NCBI RefSeq assembly: GCF_029714945.1
Contig: NZ_CP121634.1
Location: forward strand, 8,453,001 to 8,517,000
Source: Bradyrhizobium sp. CIAT3101
GTDB taxonomy: Bacteria; Pseudomonadota; Alphaproteobacteria; Rhizobiales; Xanthobacteraceae
Reading direction: 5' to 3'
Length of the DNA stretch: 64,000 nucleotides
Shown here: in pieces, positions 1 through 8,318 of the stretch
Layout of the letters: the number at the start of each line of letters is the position of its first letter
Numbering within the stretch: position 1 is the first letter of the stretch
Made by a program: the position numbers and the translations under genes
Notes under the pieces: model-generated
Database searches by the model: none
Told to the model about the DNA's origin: nothing
Seen by the model: only the letters and a program-made list of their open reading frames with translations

Positions 1-498
1 GCTTCAGACAAAGATCGTGCCGAGAACATCATGATCGTCGATCTTCTGCGGAGCGATCTGTCACGTGTATGCACTTCGCATTCAGTTGACGTTACGGCGC
101 TGTGCAATCTCGAATCCTACGCCTCGGTGCACCACCTCGTGTCGGTCGTTACGGGTGAACTCAAAAGCAGCCAAGATGCGGTGGCCCTTCTTCGCGCCTG
201 CTTTCCGGGCGGCTCCATCACCGGAGCGCCGAAGGTGAGATCGATGGAAATTATTACTGAAATCGAACGGGTGGCACGTGAAGTCTATTGCGGGGCGATC
301 GGCTTCATCGCCTTCAACGGCCACATGGATACGAATATTGCAATCCGCACTGTCACGATCGATGGCGGCTTGGCTGTGTTTCACGCAGGCGGCGGGGTGA
401 CGGCGATGTCGGATCCAGCGGCCGAATACGAGGAGACAATCGTAAAGGCACAGCGCATGTTTGACGCATTTGCGACAAATTATTTCGGTGATTCTTGA
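1..498 (+). CDS. Aminodeoxychorismate/anthranilate synthase component I, 3' part
   Basis: C-terminal 165 residues of a chorismate-binding enzyme (PabB/TrpE family); the reading frame is open to the left edge, so the start lies outside the window. Recognisable signatures are KDRAENIMIVDLLRSDLSRV at the left edge, GSITGAPKVRSMEI in the middle and YCGAIGFI before the C-terminal strands, all parts of the chorismate-utilising active site. The family converts chorismate plus ammonia to aminodeoxychorismate or anthranilate, with the ammonia supplied by the next gene. The KDRAEN and TGAPK wording is closer to PabB than to TrpE, but the product cannot be settled from this fragment. The stop codon overlaps the next start (TTGA), implying translational coupling. 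Being at the head of a biosynthetic operon rather than with trp or folate genes suggests a secondary-metabolite role (inference). Confidence 0.9.
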   Translation, partial: ASDKDRAENIMIVDLLRSDLSRVCTSHSVDVTALCNLESYASVHHLVSVVTGELKSSQDAVALLRACFPGGSITGAPKVRSMEIITEIERVAREVYCGAIGFIAFNGHMDTNIAIRTVTIDGGLAVFHAGGGVTAMSDPAAEYEETIVKAQRMFDAFATNYFGDS

Positions 499-1079
499 TC
501 GTCATCATCGACAACTACGATTCCTTCGTCTTCAACATTGCCCGCCACTTCCGCAGGCTCCGTGAATCAACGGAAGTGGTTCGCAATGACGTGATCGGCG
601 TCGATGATATTGCCCGTCTCAAGCCACGCGCCGTGGTCATATCCCCCGGCCCCTGCTCCCCATCAGAGGCGGGAATATCTACCTCGATCGTTCGCGAACT
701 TTCAGGCCGTGTCCCGATCTTCGGCATTTGCCTTGGGCACCAGTGCATCGGGAGTGTGTTCGGCGCACAGGTGGCACGTGCACGTCGCCCCATGCACGGC
801 CGGTCCTCTTACGTCACGCATGGCGGCGCAGGGCTATTCGAAGGACTGCCTTCTCCTCTCCGCGTGGGGCGCTACCATTCTCTTATTGTTGAGATCGATC
901 AGTCACACGCCTCACACCTCATGGTAACGGCACGCTCGGACGAGGGCGAGATCATGGCCATTGCGCATCGCGATCAACCGACCTTTGGCGTCCAGTTCCA
1001 TCCCGAATCGATACTGACCCCACAAGGGGATGCTCTGCTGAAGAACTTTTTGCGACTAGCAAAGAGCTTTCGAGCCTGA
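495..1079 (+). CDS. Glutamine amidotransferase component II (PabA/TrpG-like)
   Basis: A 194-residue class I glutamine amidotransferase, the usual length for PabA/TrpG. It opens with IIDNYDSFVFNI, has the oxyanion segment VISPGPCSPSEAG, the catalytic Cys in GICLGHQ, and the His-Glu of the triad in FGVQFHPES near the C-terminus. It releases ammonia from glutamine for the component I enzyme encoded just upstream. The start is a TTG overlapping the upstream TGA by four bases; no other start keeps the conserved N-terminus, so this choice is firm. All catalytic residues are present, so the pair should be active. Which aminated chorismate derivative is made is not determined. Confidence 0.93.
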   Translation: MIVIIDNYDSFVFNIARHFRRLRESTEVVRNDVIGVDDIARLKPRAVVISPGPCSPSEAGISTSIVRELSGRVPIFGICLGHQCIGSVFGAQVARARRPMHGRSSYVTHGGAGLFEGLPSPLRVGRYHSLIVEIDQSHASHLMVTARSDEGEIMAIAHRDQPTFGVQFHPESILTPQGDALLKNFLRLAKSFRA

Positions 1080-1459
1080 CGATAGGCTTTTCTATCGCAC
1101 GCCTCGCCTCACTTAGATGGCGGCAGCCGCAACACCTCAAGTCGTACCGCATCCTCAGCAAGCTGTGTCCGCCAGCAGCCCCTAGATAACGCTTTTCAGC
1201 AGATCCGACAGTCGCTCACATCGCTTGCGCGCGGCTGGTGACTATACATGTCCTGGCAGGGCTTTATGCCGATCTATGTCTTTTCGCGGTCGATCAGATT
1301 CGTCCGTGTGTGAGACGCAGTCGGCGAGGAGAGGCGGCACCTCACTCAAAACATTCGGTACGGAGGACGACAAAACATCTTGCATCTCACGCAGCGTCAG
1401 ATTGTAGGCTTTCATACGCTGCAACTGACAATCTTCCTCAAGCGGGACCTTACAAAAGC
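1080..1459 (+). other. Gap between amidotransferase and N-monooxygenase genes
   Basis: About 380 bases with no recognisable gene. The monooxygenase reading frame stays open upstream to a GTG at 1238, but the extra residues show no family similarity. The gap probably holds the leader or a secondary promoter of the downstream genes; I saw no clear operator. Confidence 0.5.
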
Positions 1460-2791
1460 GTGAGAGAGAACTTCGTGGATACGTTGGATGTCATCGGCGT
1501 CGGAATCGGTCCGTTCAATCTCAGCTTAGCAGCGCTGATTGAACCTACACCTCTACGCGCACTATTCCTGGAGAAGCGCGAAGCATTCTGCTGGCATCCG
1601 GGGATGGCGCTTCCAAACAGCCGCCTGCAAGTATCGCCGTTCAAGGATTGCGTGACCTTGGTAAGCCCTACCAGTCCCTATTCTTTCCTCAATTACCTCG
1701 CACACCACGGGCGGCTCTACAGTTTCATCAACAAACGCAACGGCTCGACTTCGCGGCGGGAGTTCACTGACTATTATCGGTGGGTCGCACGTCAACTCGG
1801 CACGGTCCGCTTCAACGAAGAAGTCTTAGACGTTGCCCCCTTCGGGGACGCCTATCGCGTCAGTACGAGCACAACTTCACACCTGGCACGCGCCGTGGTG
1901 GTAGCAATTGGCGTCGAGCCAAAGATCCCCCCGTGCGCTAAAGCCTACATTGGCGACAGCGTTTACCATGCGGCCGACTATCTTGGCCGTGGCTCACCTC
2001 GACCGGACGAGCATGTGCTCATTGTGGGAGGTGGTCAGAGCGGCGCGGAGATTGCCGAGCACATGCTCAATCGCGCCGATTCTCCTCGGATAACCTGGGT
2101 CACTTCGCGTTCAAACCTGTTTGCGATGGACGATACCAGTTTCGTCAACGAGGCCTATATGCCCCGTTACAGCCGGCGCTTTCACGCCCTGCCGCTTCAG
2201 CACCGCCGTGCCATCATCGACAATGAAAAGCTGACAAGCGATGGCATTTCAGCCGAATTGTGCAATCGGCTCTATGACGTTCTGTATGAACGCGCGGTGG
2301 AAGGTGCATTGTCTGAGAGTTTCCATTTACTCCCCAGTGTCGCCGTCAAGCAAATCACGCCACTCAACAAGCGCTGGCAAGTAGATCTGACCGGTCTCAC
2401 GAAGCAGCAGCATCACAGGATCGTCGTTGATCGCATAGTCCTCGCTACGGGCTTTCAGCCGCGCACTCCCCTCTTTTTGCAGTCGCTCCTTAGCAACGCG
2501 CACATGGAGGACGACCTGCCCGTGCTCGGCGCTGACTACGCCGTCAGCTTCACGCAGAACATGCCAGGACCGGTCTATTTGCAGAATCAAAGCCGTCTCC
2601 AGCACGGATTACAGAGCGCAAACCTGTCGTTGGTGGCTTACCGCAATAGCCTCATTATCAACAGCCTGCTCGGACAGCCATTCTATGTCGATCAATCGGG
2701 GCAACTCCTCGGCGGCTACGAGAGTCCGGCCGAGCAGAACGCCGTGTTCGATGCAATGACAATGGCAGAAAAGATGGGCGTGATCACATGA
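1460..2791 (+). CDS. L-lysine N6-monooxygenase / L-ornithine N5-monooxygenase family
   Basis: FAD- and NADPH-dependent N-hydroxylase of the IucD/SidA/PvdA family, 443 residues from the GTG at 1460, matching the family length of about 440. The FAD site GVGIGPFNLS lies at residues 13-22, a family block CWHPGMALPNSRLQVSPFKD follows near residue 45, the NADPH site VLIVGGGQSGAE is near residue 186, and ATGFQPRTPLF is toward the C-terminus. These enzymes hydroxylate the terminal amine of lysine or ornithine, normally for hydroxamate siderophores. No IucA/C or NRPS siderophore synthetase is present here; a cupin and a MetRS-like gene follow instead, pointing to N-hydroxylysine feeding N-N bond formation (inference). 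The stop overlaps the next start (ATGA). Other in-frame starts at 1475 (GTG) and 1484 (TTG) are possible. Confidence 0.9.
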   Translation: MRENFVDTLDVIGVGIGPFNLSLAALIEPTPLRALFLEKREAFCWHPGMALPNSRLQVSPFKDCVTLVSPTSPYSFLNYLAHHGRLYSFINKRNGSTSRREFTDYYRWVARQLGTVRFNEEVLDVAPFGDAYRVSTSTTSHLARAVVVAIGVEPKIPPCAKAYIGDSVYHAADYLGRGSPRPDEHVLIVGGGQSGAEIAEHMLNRADSPRITWVTSRSNLFAMDDTSFVNEAYMPRYSRRFHALPLQHRRAIIDNEKLTSDGISAELCNRLYDVLYERAVEGALSESFHLLPSVAVKQITPLNKRWQVDLTGLTKQQHHRIVVDRIVLATGFQPRTPLFLQSLLSNAHMEDDLPVLGADYAVSFTQNMPGPVYLQNQSRLQHGLQSANLSLVAYRNSLIINSLLGQPFYVDQSGQLLGGYESPAEQNAVFDAMTMAEKMGVIT

Positions 2792-4029
2792 ACACGGCAC
2801 GGTCCTCTATCTTGCGTATCGCCCCCCCTGCAGCTGCAGACCGCCTCGCTTGCAGACTGCCCTACCGCGCTTCCGGACCATTTTTGCTGGCATCGAGCGT
2901 CATTGCCGCAGCCTATGGCACGAGCTTCATATTGCCGGAATATATGGAAATTCTCGGCATGGAGCATGACGTCGCGGGCTCCATAATTTCAAGTGGCATG
3001 GTTACAACAATCGTGTGTTGCTGCCTGGCAGGTCGCCTGGCTCAGCGTATTGGAATTATGCCGACGATCGCGGCCGCCTCGATCGTGATGGCGCTGGCCA
3101 TGGCAGCCTTTGCCGCTGCAGTCGTCGACAAGCGTCTTGCCTATGCCGGCGGCATGCTCGTTGGCGTAGGGTGGTCCGTATTGTTCATCCTGTCGCCGCT
3201 GCAGATCATCAGCCATCTACACCCGACGGTCCGTATCCAACATCTGACGATCTTGTCTGGCGCACAGATGGCCGGCCTTGGCCTCGCAACTCCGCTCGGC
3301 CACCTTTTGGCAGCCTACACAGGCTCAATGGCGATCATGTACGTACTGTTCGCGATCGCCTGCGTCATCGCAGCCATCTGCGTAGGCGTGGCGCGACGTG
3401 CCATGTTGAGCATGCCCTCATTATCTATGCCGCACATCGAGGTCACCTTGGCCACGACTGTCGCTCTGCTTCGACACGCGACGGCCGCACCGATTGTCAT
3501 GATCGTGGTTGCGGCCTGTATCTTCTCGGGGCTGTCAACCTATCAGAGCGCCTATGCAGCATCACGTCAGCTCAATCCCGACATCTTCTTCCTGGTATTC
3601 ACCCTTACCAGCGTGGCGCTCCGGTTTTCTGTCGCCCATCTGCTGGACCGGGTGCCTGTACACCGGCTTGCGCTCACGCTCTTTATCGCGACCGGCGCCT
3701 CTTTGGCGTTGTTAATTGTCAATACTGAGGACAGTTTGATCTATATCCTGGCCGCCACAATCTTCGCCACAGGCTACGGGCTCAGCTATTCCACCCTTAA
3801 CGGAATGGCCGTCAATCTCGCTGGCGAGCGTGGGCTCTCCGTACCAGTTACCTCACAGATCTTCACCTTAGCCTATTTTCTCGGGTTGTTTGGCTTTCCG
3901 TTCCTTGGAGGGCAGTTGATCCGCGAATTTGGCCCCGATGCGATGTTGCTCACGCTATTGGGTGGGACTGCCTTCAACGGAGTGCTGGCAACCACACTCC
4001 GCCCAAAGGCAAGAATTGGCTCTCTGTAG
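2788..4029 (+). CDS. Major facilitator superfamily transporter
   Basis: A 413-residue, very hydrophobic protein with about twelve predicted membrane segments separated by short polar loops, typical of a 12-TM MFS carrier. A glycine-rich segment (GGMLVGVGWS) and a basic loop (AGRLAQRIGIMP) between the second and third helices fit the MFS loop 2-3 signature in degenerate form. It is translationally coupled to the monooxygenase (ATGA overlap) and followed within 25 bases by the dioxygenase, so it is part of the operon. Lying in a biosynthetic cluster, it most likely exports the product or gives self-protection (inference). The substrate cannot be predicted from sequence. Confidence 0.88.
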   Translation: MNTARSSILRIAPPAAADRLACRLPYRASGPFLLASSVIAAAYGTSFILPEYMEILGMEHDVAGSIISSGMVTTIVCCCLAGRLAQRIGIMPTIAAASIVMALAMAAFAAAVVDKRLAYAGGMLVGVGWSVLFILSPLQIISHLHPTVRIQHLTILSGAQMAGLGLATPLGHLLAAYTGSMAIMYVLFAIACVIAAICVGVARRAMLSMPSLSMPHIEVTLATTVALLRHATAAPIVMIVVAACIFSGLSTYQSAYAASRQLNPDIFFLVFTLTSVALRFSVAHLLDRVPVHRLALTLFIATGASLALLIVNTEDSLIYILAATIFATGYGLSYSTLNGMAVNLAGERGLSVPVTSQIFTLAYFLGLFGFPFLGGQLIREFGPDAMLLTLLGGTAFNGVLATTLRPKARIGSL

Positions 4030-4051
4030 CCTCAAATAAGGAGCTCGCAAA

Positions 4052-4831
4052 ATGCTGACCGACGCACAAAAGGCGAAATGGCATCAGGATGGATATCTTC
4101 GACTCGAAAGTTTCTTCGATCCACCTACGCGCGACAAGATTTCTGATTTCGTAGACAACGTCTCGCGCTGGGACGTAAGCGTCGACAAATGGATGATGTG
4201 GTTCGAGAAGACCGATGATGATCGAAAAATCATCTCGAAGGTCGAAAACTTCTTGGAATACCATGACGCTCTACGCCAGACGCTCCTTGCCGACGGTCGC
4301 ATCGTCAGCGCGATCGAGAAATTACTCGATGAAGACACGCGGATGCTCAAAGAGCTGCTGATCTTTAAGTATCCTGATAGCGGCGGGTACCGCCCACATC
4401 AGGACATATATCATATCCCCCACAAGCTCCCGGAGCGAATGGTGCATGCCATAGCAGCCATCGCTATCGATGATTCGGATTCGGACAATGGAGGTCTGTT
4501 CTTCACTCCGGGGCGCCATAAGGAGGGTGTTTTTCCCATGGATGCGGGCGGTGTCATCAACCCGGAAGTGGCCGAGAGCTTTGAATGGGAACCGGTGCCG
4601 TGGAAGGCCGGCGACGTGTTTATTTTCGACGACTACGCGCCCCACTACTCACTACCGAACAAGAGCGATCGCTCTCGTCGCACGCTCTATTTGGTGTTCC
4701 AGCGGGCATCCACTGGGGGGCCTGATCGTGCCGAATACAACCGTATGAAGCGTGGCTATAACCCACCTGAGGGCAAGGTATCTGAGCTTGAAGATCTGAA
4801 AGCGCCTAACGGCATATTCTATCGCGAGTGA
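4052..4831 (+). CDS. Phytanoyl-CoA dioxygenase-like Fe(II)/2-oxoglutarate oxygenase
   Basis: A 259-residue PhyH-family oxygenase. The facial-triad HxD is in YRPHQDIYH (around residues 115-117), the distal His in DDYAPHYSLPN (near 198), and the 2-oxoglutarate-binding Arg follows in RSRRTLYLVF. These enzymes hydroxylate, desaturate or otherwise oxidise unactivated carbons using O2 and 2-oxoglutarate, and in natural product clusters act as tailoring enzymes on amino acid-derived intermediates. An AAGGAG ribosome site sits about 8 bases before the ATG. It is flanked in the same direction by the exporter and the cupin with gaps of about 25 bases. The substrate is unknown; an amino acid such as the N-hydroxylated or N-N-linked lysine derivative is plausible but unproven. 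Confidence 0.88.
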   Translation: MLTDAQKAKWHQDGYLRLESFFDPPTRDKISDFVDNVSRWDVSVDKWMMWFEKTDDDRKIISKVENFLEYHDALRQTLLADGRIVSAIEKLLDEDTRMLKELLIFKYPDSGGYRPHQDIYHIPHKLPERMVHAIAAIAIDDSDSDNGGLFFTPGRHKEGVFPMDAGGVINPEVAESFEWEPVPWKAGDVFIFDDYAPHYSLPNKSDRSRRTLYLVFQRASTGGPDRAEYNRMKRGYNPPEGKVSELEDLKAPNGIFYRE

Positions 4832-4855
4832 TCGCAACTCATAAGGAAAGACCAC

Positions 4856-5185
4856 GTGTATACGAAGCAGATCGATCGCTCCCTAATGCGAAGCGAATAT
4901 GGCGTGCTGGTTTGTCGCTTGCTGGAGCATTTGCCGGATGATCTCAGCCCCGAATTTGGTACCTCGGTTGTTGAGGTCGTCCCCGGTGGCGCGGTCGATC
5001 TGCACGCGCACCATGAGCACGAATTGTGGGTGCTGATCTCAGGTGAGGGAGAATTCGAAGCTGGCGGTCAGACTCGCTCGGTGAAGGACATGACTTTATT
5101 CTACATGCCACCACATCAGACGCACGCTATCCGCAATCTCAGCCAGGAGAACACCATGAAATTCCTGGCTATCTGGTGGGATTGA
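4856..5185 (+). CDS. Single-domain cupin, candidate N-N bond-forming partner
   Basis: A 109-residue single cupin barrel. Motif 1 gives metal ligands His50, His52 and Glu56 (HAHHEHE), and motif 2 gives His90 in PPHQTHAIRN. The GTG start at 4856 is preceded by a good ribosome site (AAGGAAAG). It ends one base before the MetRS-like start, so the two are cotranslated. In s56-p1 biosynthesis Spb40 is a cupin domain joined to a MetRS-like domain that couples N6-hydroxylysine with an activated amino acid to make an N-N bond; here the same two domains appear as adjacent separate genes beside a lysine N-hydroxylase. The cupin role as the zinc-dependent N-N bond-forming half is inferred from that context; cupins as a group have many functions. 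Confidence 0.85.
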   Translation: MYTKQIDRSLMRSEYGVLVCRLLEHLPDDLSPEFGTSVVEVVPGGAVDLHAHHEHELWVLISGEGEFEAGGQTRSVKDMTLFYMPPHQTHAIRNLSQENTMKFLAIWWD

Positions 5186-5186
5186 C

Positions 5187-6767
5187 ATGCGCACCTATTT
5201 CGTATGTCCAGCTCCCCCCTGCCCTAACGGCAAATTGCATCTCGGTCACATCGGCGGCGTGTACTTACTCGCCGACATCTTCGTGCGCTTTCAACGGATG
5301 GCCGGCCATCGCGCGCATTACATCACGGGCGCCGATGAGCACGGCACGTATACGCTCGTAAAGGCGCGAAAGCTCGGCCAACCCGTTAGCGAGGTCGCGC
5401 AAGAGCACATTGATGAGATCCTACAGTGCCTGCGTGCGGTGCACATCACACCTGATGTGTTCGTTCGCACGTCCAGCGAGATCCACAAGGACAATGCTCT
5501 GGCGATTTTCCGCGCGCTACAGGAGGCCGGTTACGTCCAAATCCGCGAGGGTGTCCAACTCTATTGCGAGCACTGCGATGAATTTGTCGCGGACTCGCTG
5601 GCAGCCGGGAATTGTCCGGCATGCAATTCGGCCACCGACAGTAATCTGTGTGAGAACTGTGGCCTGGCAATTCGGCACGACACGTTATGCAACGCCCGGC
5701 ATACGACGTGCGGCCACAATCTTGTACTAAGGCGGATCGAGCAGGCCGTGTTCGATACGCCCCGCCTTGCCCGGGCGCTCGACACAGCGATCGGACAAAG
5801 CGCCTGGCCCGAACCCATACGAGATAAGGCGCGAGCTTGGCTCGCCAGCGATGCGCATGGTCTACCGATGTCCCGCCACTTCAGTCATGGTGTCGAGCTA
5901 CTGCACCCTGAAGATCTGTTCGGCCAAACCCTGCTCACATGGTTTGAAGGCTTGTGGTGCTTCGAGACCGGGATCCGCGAGCAATGCGCCAATGACTTTC
6001 TGAGCGCAGAATCAACGATGCACGCCCCTAGCACCCGGCTTTTGTTTTTCATGGGCCAGGACAACCGCTTCTACTACACGATCGGTGTGTCCGGCGCCCT
6101 GCTCGCACGCGGCTATCCTATTCCCACAAACCACTCGATCCAGGACTTCTACAAGATCGAGGGCGGGAAGTTTTCGACCAGTCGCGACCATGCACTTTGG
6201 GCCGACGAGGTAGCGCGCGAAGTAGACCCCAATGTACTTCGTTACGCGCTCGCTCGAATTGCACGGCCATTCGGCCGTGACGAAAACGAGTTCGATGTCG
6301 ACGGATTGGTCACGGCGGCATCACGCCTTCGGGTTTGGGAAGATGCATTGCGCCAATGTGCGAACAACGCCCGCACATTGGACAGTAGACGCCTTAGATC
6401 TCGTCTACGCATTCTCACTCAGCGCTACGCGGATGCAATCGAGGAACTCCGATTTTGGGATGCGCTTGATATCGTCGATAGGTACTTCGAGGTCGCCGAT
6501 TTTGCGCGTGACGACAGCGGCCTGTGGAACGCCATGGAGATTTCGTTGTTCCTGAGCCTACTGTATCCCGTGGTACCCGAGCTTTCGATCCGATATGGCC
6601 GGCATTTCTTCGGTGCAGCATGGCCGCCGTCTTTCGACAAACTGGCACCAAAAGCTGGCCTGCCACCAAAGATAGACTTTCCATGCCTCAGCGCCGCGGT
6701 GCCCGCGCATTTCATCGCATCGTATAATGAGCGTTTTCGTAAGCACCAAGCCAAGCAAAATCAATGA
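5187..6767 (+). CDS. Methionyl-tRNA synthetase-like amino acid-activating enzyme
   Basis: A 526-residue class I aminoacyl-tRNA synthetase paralogue of the MetRS type. The HIGH-equivalent HLGH is at residues 18-21 (in PCPNGKLHLGH), a Cys-rich zinc knuckle (CEHC, CPAC, CENC) lies at about residues 125-160, and the KMSKS-equivalent reads KFSTSR near 328-333. It is at the short end for MetRS and its C-terminal helical domain is diverged, so tRNA use is doubtful. Its place directly after a cupin and near a lysine N-hydroxylase matches hydrazine-forming systems in which the MetRS-like domain adenylates an amino acid (glycine in Spb40) for transfer to the hydroxylamine. A housekeeping MetRS is unlikely here. 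It overlaps the next gene by ATGA. Confidence 0.88.
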   Translation: MRTYFVCPAPPCPNGKLHLGHIGGVYLLADIFVRFQRMAGHRAHYITGADEHGTYTLVKARKLGQPVSEVAQEHIDEILQCLRAVHITPDVFVRTSSEIHKDNALAIFRALQEAGYVQIREGVQLYCEHCDEFVADSLAAGNCPACNSATDSNLCENCGLAIRHDTLCNARHTTCGHNLVLRRIEQAVFDTPRLARALDTAIGQSAWPEPIRDKARAWLASDAHGLPMSRHFSHGVELLHPEDLFGQTLLTWFEGLWCFETGIREQCANDFLSAESTMHAPSTRLLFFMGQDNRFYYTIGVSGALLARGYPIPTNHSIQDFYKIEGGKFSTSRDHALWADEVAREVDPNVLRYALARIARPFGRDENEFDVDGLVTAASRLRVWEDALRQCANNARTLDSRRLRSRLRILTQRYADAIEELRFWDALDIVDRYFEVADFARDDSGLWNAMEISLFLSLLYPVVPELSIRYGRHFFGAAWPPSFDKLAPKAGLPPKIDFPCLSAAVPAHFIASYNERFRKHQAKQNQ

Positions 6768-7960
6768 ACGAGAAAGCCATGAACCTGCCTGTCTCGACGC
6801 GCAGCTCCCTCGCTCAGGGCTTCGCACCGTTCAACTACTCAGGTGCGAAGCACGTCATCAATTTTGGATATGGGCTTCCCGACCCGGTGATGTTCTCGGA
6901 GCTGGCCTGGCCAGACGCATTAAGCCAAAATTTCGGTGTCGAGACCGCCGATCTGCTTCAGTATACGGACGCGGTCGGTTTGCCCAAGCTCCGGAGCGGT
7001 CTCGCACAGCGGTATAATGTGCAGCATGAGGAGGTTATCCTTACCGTTGGTGCTTCACAGGCTTTGCAGTTGCTCGGCGATGCCTGGCTTGACCCGGGCG
7101 ATGTTGTCCTGACCGAGGACCCCTCCTACCTGGGTGCACTGCGCATCTTTTCGATTGCGGGGGCAACTATCGTCCAGCTCGGGATGAGCGCTGACGGGGT
7201 CGATCTGAACGAGCTTGAATCGACCTTGCGCCGCTATGCGCGCGTGAAAATATTCTACACGACACCAGCATTTCACAATCCGACTGGGCGCCAGATATCG
7301 CGCGCCCATATGGCCCGGGTTGCAGCGATGCTAGCCCAGCATGGGGTGGCGTTGGTACAGGATCTCGTCTATTCGGAGTTGCCGTACAACGGTGTAGCTG
7401 ATTGGCTTCCATCGGGCGGCAACGTCATCAATGTACATAGCATCTCCAAGGTCGCCGGACCGGGATTGCGGCTGGGCTGGGTGCTTGCAGATTCGGATAT
7501 CATCAACAGATTGGCGCGCCTCAAATGCGACGGCGGCGTCAGCCCTATCGTCAGTAATATCGTCTTAGCATTGTTGCAGACGGGCGAACTCGGTGCCCAC
7601 ATTGCGCGATTACGCCAGCATTATCGTGCCAGGCGGGACAGCATGCACACGCTTCTGCAGGGTAGCCGCTTTTGCGAACCAGAATATCTCCTTCCAAGCG
7701 GTGGCTTCTCGTTTTGGGTACGGCTTAACCCCGGAATTGAGGCTAAGACTTTCATCGAGGCTGCGCGCTGCGAGCACGACGTGCACCTGGTGCACGGCGG
7801 TCATTATGGCCCGCGGAGTGGCCACCATGTACGCCTGTGCTTTAGCTATCTTCCGATGAATCTCATCGAGGAGGGACTAAGGAGATTAGATAAGCTGCAT
7901 GCGAAGCTGTACGGGAGATCGGTACGAACGCTCGCCGAAAACGGCCGACTCGAACTGTGA
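6764..7960 (+). CDS. PLP-dependent aminotransferase (class I/II, fold type I)
   Basis: A 398-residue fold-type I aminotransferase resembling 2-aminoadipate/MocR-type transaminases. The substrate-side loop LQYTDAVGLPKLR, the HNPTGRQIS block (near residue 170) and the PLP lysine in HSISKVAGPGLRLGW (near 229) are all intact. These enzymes swap amino and keto groups on aromatic, branched or aminoadipate-type substrates. It is the last gene of the operon and is translationally coupled to the MetRS-like gene (ATGA), so it probably processes a lysine-derived or chorismate-derived intermediate (inference). A second in-frame ATG lies five codons downstream; the overlapping first one is preferred. Confidence 0.9.
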   Translation: MNEKAMNLPVSTRSSLAQGFAPFNYSGAKHVINFGYGLPDPVMFSELAWPDALSQNFGVETADLLQYTDAVGLPKLRSGLAQRYNVQHEEVILTVGASQALQLLGDAWLDPGDVVLTEDPSYLGALRIFSIAGATIVQLGMSADGVDLNELESTLRRYARVKIFYTTPAFHNPTGRQISRAHMARVAAMLAQHGVALVQDLVYSELPYNGVADWLPSGGNVINVHSISKVAGPGLRLGWVLADSDIINRLARLKCDGGVSPIVSNIVLALLQTGELGAHIARLRQHYRARRDSMHTLLQGSRFCEPEYLLPSGGFSFWVRLNPGIEAKTFIEAARCEHDVHLVHGGHYGPRSGHHVRLCFSYLPMNLIEEGLRRLDKLHAKLYGRSVRTLAENGRLEL

Positions 7961-8318
7961 CATGCTCTACTTTTCTGCCTAGCAGTGACGCGCCGGTTCA
8001 ATACCTAAGCAAGTTCGACGACTTGCACCTATCGAGATGCGTTGCAACCTTTAAGATTGCCTCCCGAACGGTAGGGATGACGTCCGACGTCTGGCAACGA
8101 TTGTCTTCCGTGATGAGCGCGGTTGCGGCGGCGACCAGCCGAGCAAAGCATTAAGGACTGGACAGCAGCAGCAACTCCAGCTCGGCGAAGACTAGGCCGG
8201 GATTTTGGATGACCGCGCTGAGTGCATGAGGCCGCACCAGAAGACGCTGAGCGTCTTCCTGCCGATGCGCTCGATCTCGGGGCTTCCGCGCGGTGCATTT
8301 ACCCACACGGCGCGCTGA
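7961..8318. other. Intergenic region with a small inverted repeat
   Basis: No gene recognised between the convergent aminotransferase and the small minus-strand gene. It holds a perfect palindromic segment at 8240-8258 (GAAGACGCT-G-AGCGTCTTC) that could form a short hairpin but has no T-tract. Confidence 0.4.

Noticed and set aside
1238..1459. GTG-initiated N-terminal extension of the N-monooxygenase
   Set aside because: The extra 74 residues have no family similarity, and the internal GTG at 1460 gives the normal length and N-terminus.
1460..4029. Reading the N-monooxygenase and exporter as a siderophore locus
   Set aside because: No IucA/IucC, NRPS, acyltransferase or TonB receptor gene is visible; the cupin and MetRS-like neighbours fit N-N chemistry better.
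5187..6767. Second housekeeping methionyl-tRNA synthetase (metG2)
   Set aside because: Short, diverged C-terminal domain, altered KMSKS and operon context with a cupin and an N-hydroxylase argue against tRNA charging, though this is not excluded.
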